In this document: in pieces, positions 6,121 to 8,965 of the stretch
How the letters are laid out: each line of letters begins with the position of its first letter
Position numbering within the stretch: the stretch's first letter is position 1
Source: CAYIHX01 sp964363305
Lineage (GTDB): Bacteria > Bdellovibrionota > UBA1018
Reading direction: 5' to 3'
Length of the DNA stretch: 8,965 nt
Assembly (NCBI GenBank): GCA_964363305.1
Contig: CAYIHX010000083.1
Location: 1-8,965, forward strand
Translations under genes and position numbers: made by a program
The notes under the pieces: model-generated
What the model was told of the DNA's origin: nothing
The model's database searches: none
What the model saw: only the letters and a program-made list of their open reading frames with translations

Positions 6121-7543
6121 CCTCCCCCTTGGGCTCGAGCTGCTGGTCGAGTTTTTCTTTGCGGCCGAGGGTGAGGGTTTGTCCGGGGGGAGGGAGCTCG
6201 ATCTTCATGGGGCGAAGGCTTTCGGGATAGACGTTCTTGACGATGGCGTTGCCAACCGACTTGATCGTGTAGCGTCCGGTCGGGAGCACGGAGGGCAGGT
6301 CGGTGAAGTAGCTGCCGATGTCGCGTTTGGTGAGGTCGTCGAATACGTACATTCCGAACGGGCCCGGGCCGTGTCCGTATTTCGCGGGGACGTCGATCTG
6401 AACGATGCCGAAGCCTTTGATTTCTTCCTCGTAGTACCCGTTGGGCACGACTCGAATGTCGTCGATGATGACCTCGGAAAAGGGAGGCGAGAGCGCTTTT
6501 ATCTTGTAGAAGCCGGTCTCGACTTTCGTGCGTACGTCGCTTGGAAACGAGATCACTGCTTTTCCGGCCTCATTCAGCAGGGTGATGGCGAAGAGCTGGG
6601 AGCCGAACTTGATGTTGATTTCGCCCTTGCCCTTCACGACGAGGGTCTTCTTCTCGTTGGGCGCCACGACGACGTTGGGAAAGCGAAAGGGGGGAGTGAG
6701 TTCGACCACGATCTCGTGGGCGACGTTCGGCTCCAGGCGAATGCCAATGGGGGAGACGAACGTGCCGACTTTCTTTTTTTTACCTCCGGGCAGGAGGAGG
6801 TAGGCGGTCGAAAAGCCCAGCGGATCGGGCGATTTGACGAAGACGTTTTTACCTTTGTCGCTGAGCTCCTTCATCGCGTTGGCGAGGGAGGAGGTGTCGG
6901 TCGCGTCGAACACGGCGCCTCCGGTTTGATCGGCCAGGCAGGCAAGCTGTTTTCGCTCCTTGTCGTTGAGGGAGTAGGCGACGACGAAAATTTTCACGTC
7001 GTGCTTTTTCTTCAGCTCCGCCGCGGCCTTGCAGGGATCGCCACCGCAGGTCTCGAGGCCGTCGGTGACGACGATGATGCGTTTCGGTCGATTCGGGAAC
7101 TTCGCGAGGTCTTCGCCGGCCTTCCGGAGAGAGAGCTCGAGCGGGGTTTTTCCGTAGCCCTTGGGGTCAATCTTCTCGAGCGCCGCGTCGATCGCCTCCT
7201 CGCCGACATCCTTGAACGGAAGCGCAAGCTGGCTATCTTTGCAGTCCTTTTCTTTTTGGCCGTAGACCCGCAAGCCAAGATTCATGCGGTCGTTGCGGGC
7301 CTGAACCATGAAAGATTTCAGGACGCGCTTTGCCTGGAAGAGCTTGGTTCGGGATTGGATCTTCCCCTTCATCGAGCCGGAGGCGTCGAAGATCAGCTCC
7401 GTGACCGTCTCCGGGCTGAGCTGTTCGAGGGCTTTGCGGGGATCATCGATCAGCTCAACCACGGCCTCATCGTCGGCGCCGAGGCAGGGCGATGGGATGA
7501 GAACGAGCAGAATAAAGGAAGCGAGGAGATTCAGGGTCGGCAC
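6107..7543 (-). CDS. Secreted VWA-domain protein with intact MIDAS
   Basis: This 478 aa protein has an N-terminal hydrophobic signal (TLNLLASFILLVLIPSPCLGA, cleavage near CLG-AD). A VWA domain spans about 47-228 with a complete metal-ion-dependent adhesion site: DASGS (Asp53, Ser55, Ser57), Thr133 in GKTPLE and Asp161 in VTDGLETCGG. Four cysteines (101, 166, 171, 202) lie in the VWA region and could form disulfides in the periplasm. The remaining 250 residues are beta-rich, with repeated sandwich-like segments (RLEPNVAHEIVVEL, VVAPNEKKTLVVKG, LPTGRYTIKSV), ending in a charged tail. VWA domains bind protein partners through a metal ion. The start is uncertain: GTG 7543 is used because it begins the hydrophobic segment, but the AGAGAG before it is adjacent rather than spaced; the frame is open to a TTG at 7579. 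The gene converges on the FliFG operon and diverges from the barrel gene at 7608, with a 64-base gap. Confidence 0.87.
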   Translation of the reverse strand: MPTLNLLASFILLVLIPSPCLGADDEAVVELIDDPRKALEQLSPETVTELIFDASGSMKGKIQSRTKLFQAKRVLKSFMVQARNDRMNLGLRVYGQKEKDCKDSQLALPFKDVGEEAIDAALEKIDPKGYGKTPLELSLRKAGEDLAKFPNRPKRIIVVTDGLETCGGDPCKAAAELKKKHDVKIFVVAYSLNDKERKQLACLADQTGGAVFDATDTSSLANAMKELSDKGKNVFVKSPDPLGFSTAYLLLPGGKKKKVGTFVSPIGIRLEPNVAHEIVVELTPPFRFPNVVVAPNEKKTLVVKGKGEINIKFGSQLFAITLLNEAGKAVISFPSDVRTKVETGFYKIKALSPPFSEVIIDDIRVVPNGYYEEEIKGFGIVQIDVPAKYGHGPGPFGMYVFDDLTKRDIGSYFTDLPSVLPTGRYTIKSVGNAIVKNVYPESLRPMKIELPPPGQTLTLGRKEKLDQQLEPKGEAKGE

Positions 7544-7607
7544 CTCTCTATCTGAGCACGAGGGGAAAGCGTTTGACAACGAGCAGGGAAGCCCGAAACT
7601 GAGGGGG

Positions 7608-8852
7608 GTGAGAGTTCGAGTGGAAGCTATTCCAGTCTGGGTCGGTGCGGGGTTGCTGGCGCTCTGCTCTCGCGCGTGGGCCGTGCCGATGCAAAAGGGC
7701 GGCGTGCTCGATCATGCCCCCAAGATCGTCGAAACCCGGCCTCCGAAGGAGTTTATCGTGGAGCACGAGGGAGGGAAAGCCTGGTCGCCCTTTGATGTCT
7801 TCGTGGTCGCGAAACAGGTGCCCGATCCGCTGCGCAAGGGGTGGTTTGAGTTCGAGTTCATCGGCCGCGCGGCGGTCGTGGACGGAGACGAGCGCAAGGC
7901 TCGCCTGGTTCTTTATAAGAGTTTCAAAAACGCGCAGCTGGCCGATGGCCTCCGGGTGATCCGCACGGGTGATCCGTTGACCGCCGACGAGATGGATCTC
8001 ATGCGCAAGGAGGTCTTGGGGATTCTTCAGCGCGACAAAGAGCTCGAGGATCTCTACTCCGGAGTGATCTCGGTGAAGTTGGGTTTCTATCGCGCGGGCC
8101 TCCTGAGCAGCTCCACGCTGCCGGATGGAACGGCGGCGGACATCAACGCCTATAAGCGCTCGAATGCTTTCTTTTTGCTGACGGGCGGCGTGCGCTGGTG
8201 GACCACCTTCGTGCCTGCGCTGGGTTTGAACTATGATTTCGCCTGGGGTCAGATTCCGACGACGGGCTTTCTTCGGACAGTGGAAATGAGCACCCAGCTG
8301 TATCACAATCCGGGGATTCTTTATCGCGCGCGTCTGCTGGTTTTTCCGTCGATTTACTCGCTGACTTTTTTCATGAATCAGTTTCAAACGACGAATCCTG
8401 ACGACTTCCTCATCTCGAGCTCTTATTCGGGGCCGCTCCTTTCGGCGACGTTCTATTATCCTTATCCGGTTCGCCTTTTCGGGCTCGGCAAGTTCGCCTT
8501 CGTCTTCAACAACGTCGAAGCGGGCGGAGGCATCGCTCCGGTGGTGTTCGTTTCGGACGGGCCGAACTACAAACGAGGTCAGCGTTCCAGTGGAATGATG
8601 CTCTCGGCGAATGCGGGTGTGGAGTTCAATCTCGCCTGGCGTCCCTGGAGATTCACTCGCGACTTGTTTTTCGTTTTCGAGGGGGGACTTCAGTCTTTCA
8701 ATCTCTCTTTCGAGGGGCCGACCACCGGTACTCTTCCGACCGGCGAGGCGATCCCGGAAGGGGTGCGCAGTACGGAGTTTCAGTATTGGTATGGCCTGCG
8801 CATCAAGTATAACTTTCCGGACTTCATTGGCGAGTTGCTCCAGGATCTCTGA
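7608..8852 (+). CDS. Outer-membrane beta-barrel-like protein with an N-terminal periplasmic domain
   Basis: This 414 aa protein has a signal peptide (MRVRVEAIPVWVGAGLLALCSRAWA, cleavage before VP). A globular N-domain (about 26-150) contains a beta-rich part (FDVFVVAKQV, WFEFEFIGRAAVV, RKARLVLYKSF), then a helix (TADEMDLMRKEVLGILQRDKEL). From about residue 155 the sequence is a series of aromatic amphipathic strands (GVISVKLGFYRAGLL, FFLLTGGVRWWTTFVPALGL, LSATFYYPYPVRLFGL, FEGGLQSFNLSFEG, FQYWYGLRIKYNF), typical of an outer-membrane barrel. The family is not recognised. GTG 7608 gives arginines in the signal n-region; GTG 7620 has a better-spaced ribosome site (GGGGTGA, 7605-7611) and is a close alternative. 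The frame is open to 7308 but that part is antisense to the VWA gene. It probably shares a divergent promoter region with that gene and may be its partner. Confidence 0.85.
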   Translation: MRVRVEAIPVWVGAGLLALCSRAWAVPMQKGGVLDHAPKIVETRPPKEFIVEHEGGKAWSPFDVFVVAKQVPDPLRKGWFEFEFIGRAAVVDGDERKARLVLYKSFKNAQLADGLRVIRTGDPLTADEMDLMRKEVLGILQRDKELEDLYSGVISVKLGFYRAGLLSSSTLPDGTAADINAYKRSNAFFLLTGGVRWWTTFVPALGLNYDFAWGQIPTTGFLRTVEMSTQLYHNPGILYRARLLVFPSIYSLTFFMNQFQTTNPDDFLISSSYSGPLLSATFYYPYPVRLFGLGKFAFVFNNVEAGGGIAPVVFVSDGPNYKRGQRSSGMMLSANAGVEFNLAWRPWRFTRDLFFVFEGGLQSFNLSFEGPTTGTLPTGEAIPEGVRSTEFQYWYGLRIKYNFPDFIGELLQDL

Positions 8853-8921
8853 GTGCTTTTACGGCGGGGCTTCCGGGACCAACGCCCCTCCGACAAAGGG
8901 GGACTCGCTAGGAAGGCTACT

Positions 8922-8942
8922 CTGCGTCACTGCGTGACGCAG
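8922..8942. repeat. Small inverted repeat (9-bp stem, 3-base loop)
   Basis: CTGCGTCAC (8922-8930) and GTGACGCAG (8934-8942) are perfectly complementary around TGC. It lies 70 bases after the stop of the barrel gene within otherwise featureless sequence (8853-8965). No T-run follows on either strand, so an intrinsic terminator is not convincing. It may be a weak terminator, a protein-binding palindrome or a repeat unit. It is followed by GGTGCCA, which is only a partial match to the core of the palindromes at 1594 and 2446. Confidence 0.5.
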
Positions 8943-8965
8943 GTGCCATAATCGCTCGCCCCCTT

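Noticed and set aside
6179..7555. A 458-codon open frame on the + strand opposite the VWA gene
   Set aside because: It lies wholly antisense to a gene with intact VWA motifs; its composition (runs of Gly, Asp, Val, Glu, Phe) is what the complement of high-GC, Lys/Asp/Pro-rich coding DNA gives, and it has no recognisable motif.
7573..7601. TTGACA (7573-7578) as -35 of a promoter for the barrel gene
   Set aside because: No acceptable -10 follows at 15-19 bases (the best is GAAACT or AAACTG), and the transcript would start only a few bases before the GTG.
7308..7607. N-terminal extension of the barrel gene upstream of 7608
   Set aside because: It is antisense to the 5' part of the VWA gene, is not protein-like, and would bury the signal peptide 100 residues inside the protein.

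Overview
The window (about 60% GC by eye) reads as a chromosomal segment of a Gram-negative, diderm bacterium. The evidence is an abundance of signal peptides, a lipoprotein with an outer-membrane-type lipobox, and several outer-membrane beta-barrel-like proteins. A Bdellovibrionota/Myxococcota-like source is a guess from gene style only; no rRNA, tRNA or marker gene fixes the taxon. Starts are often GTG and Shine-Dalgarno spacings are short, so several 5' ends are uncertain.

Layout. (1) 1-38: last codons of a + strand gene ending in Phe, which converges on and overlaps by 4 bp an unrecognised secreted protein on the minus strand (35-754). (2) 755-904: divergent intergenic region with a plausible sigma70-type promoter (810-839). 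(3) 905-2474: a carbohydrate esterase family 3 (CE3)-type SGNH hydrolase followed by a membrane-anchored left-handed beta-helix (hexapeptide) acyltransferase. The 3' end of each gene, including its stop codon, lies inside a perfect palindrome built on the same 18-base core. The second palindrome (2446-2550) is a 105-base hairpin shaped like a REP/BIME dimer. (4) 2597-6120: an apparent three-gene + strand operon. It encodes a FliF-C-terminal/transmembrane/FliG fusion protein, a PEGA-TPR lipoprotein and a small beta-barrel-like protein. (5) 6107-7543, minus strand: a secreted von Willebrand factor A (VWA) protein with an intact MIDAS, converging on the operon with a 14 bp 3' overlap. (6) 7608-8852, + strand: a large outer-membrane-like protein divergent from the VWA gene. 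(7) 8853-8965: intergenic sequence with one 9-bp-stem hairpin.

How the genes may work together. The most interesting content is 2597-8852. A flagellar rotor-type FliG module is tethered to the inner membrane by a reduced FliF-like periplasmic module, and no other flagellar gene is visible. It sits in one operon with a TPR lipoprotein and a barrel, next to a VWA adhesion/scaffold-type protein and a second barrel. This is the parts list expected of an envelope-spanning, possibly stator-driven, non-flagellar machine (gliding, adhesion or secretion). The domain readings come from the sequence; the machine is inference. The CE3 esterase and acyltransferase could add and remove acyl groups on a surface polysaccharide, and they look like a separately acquired, repeat-bracketed pair.
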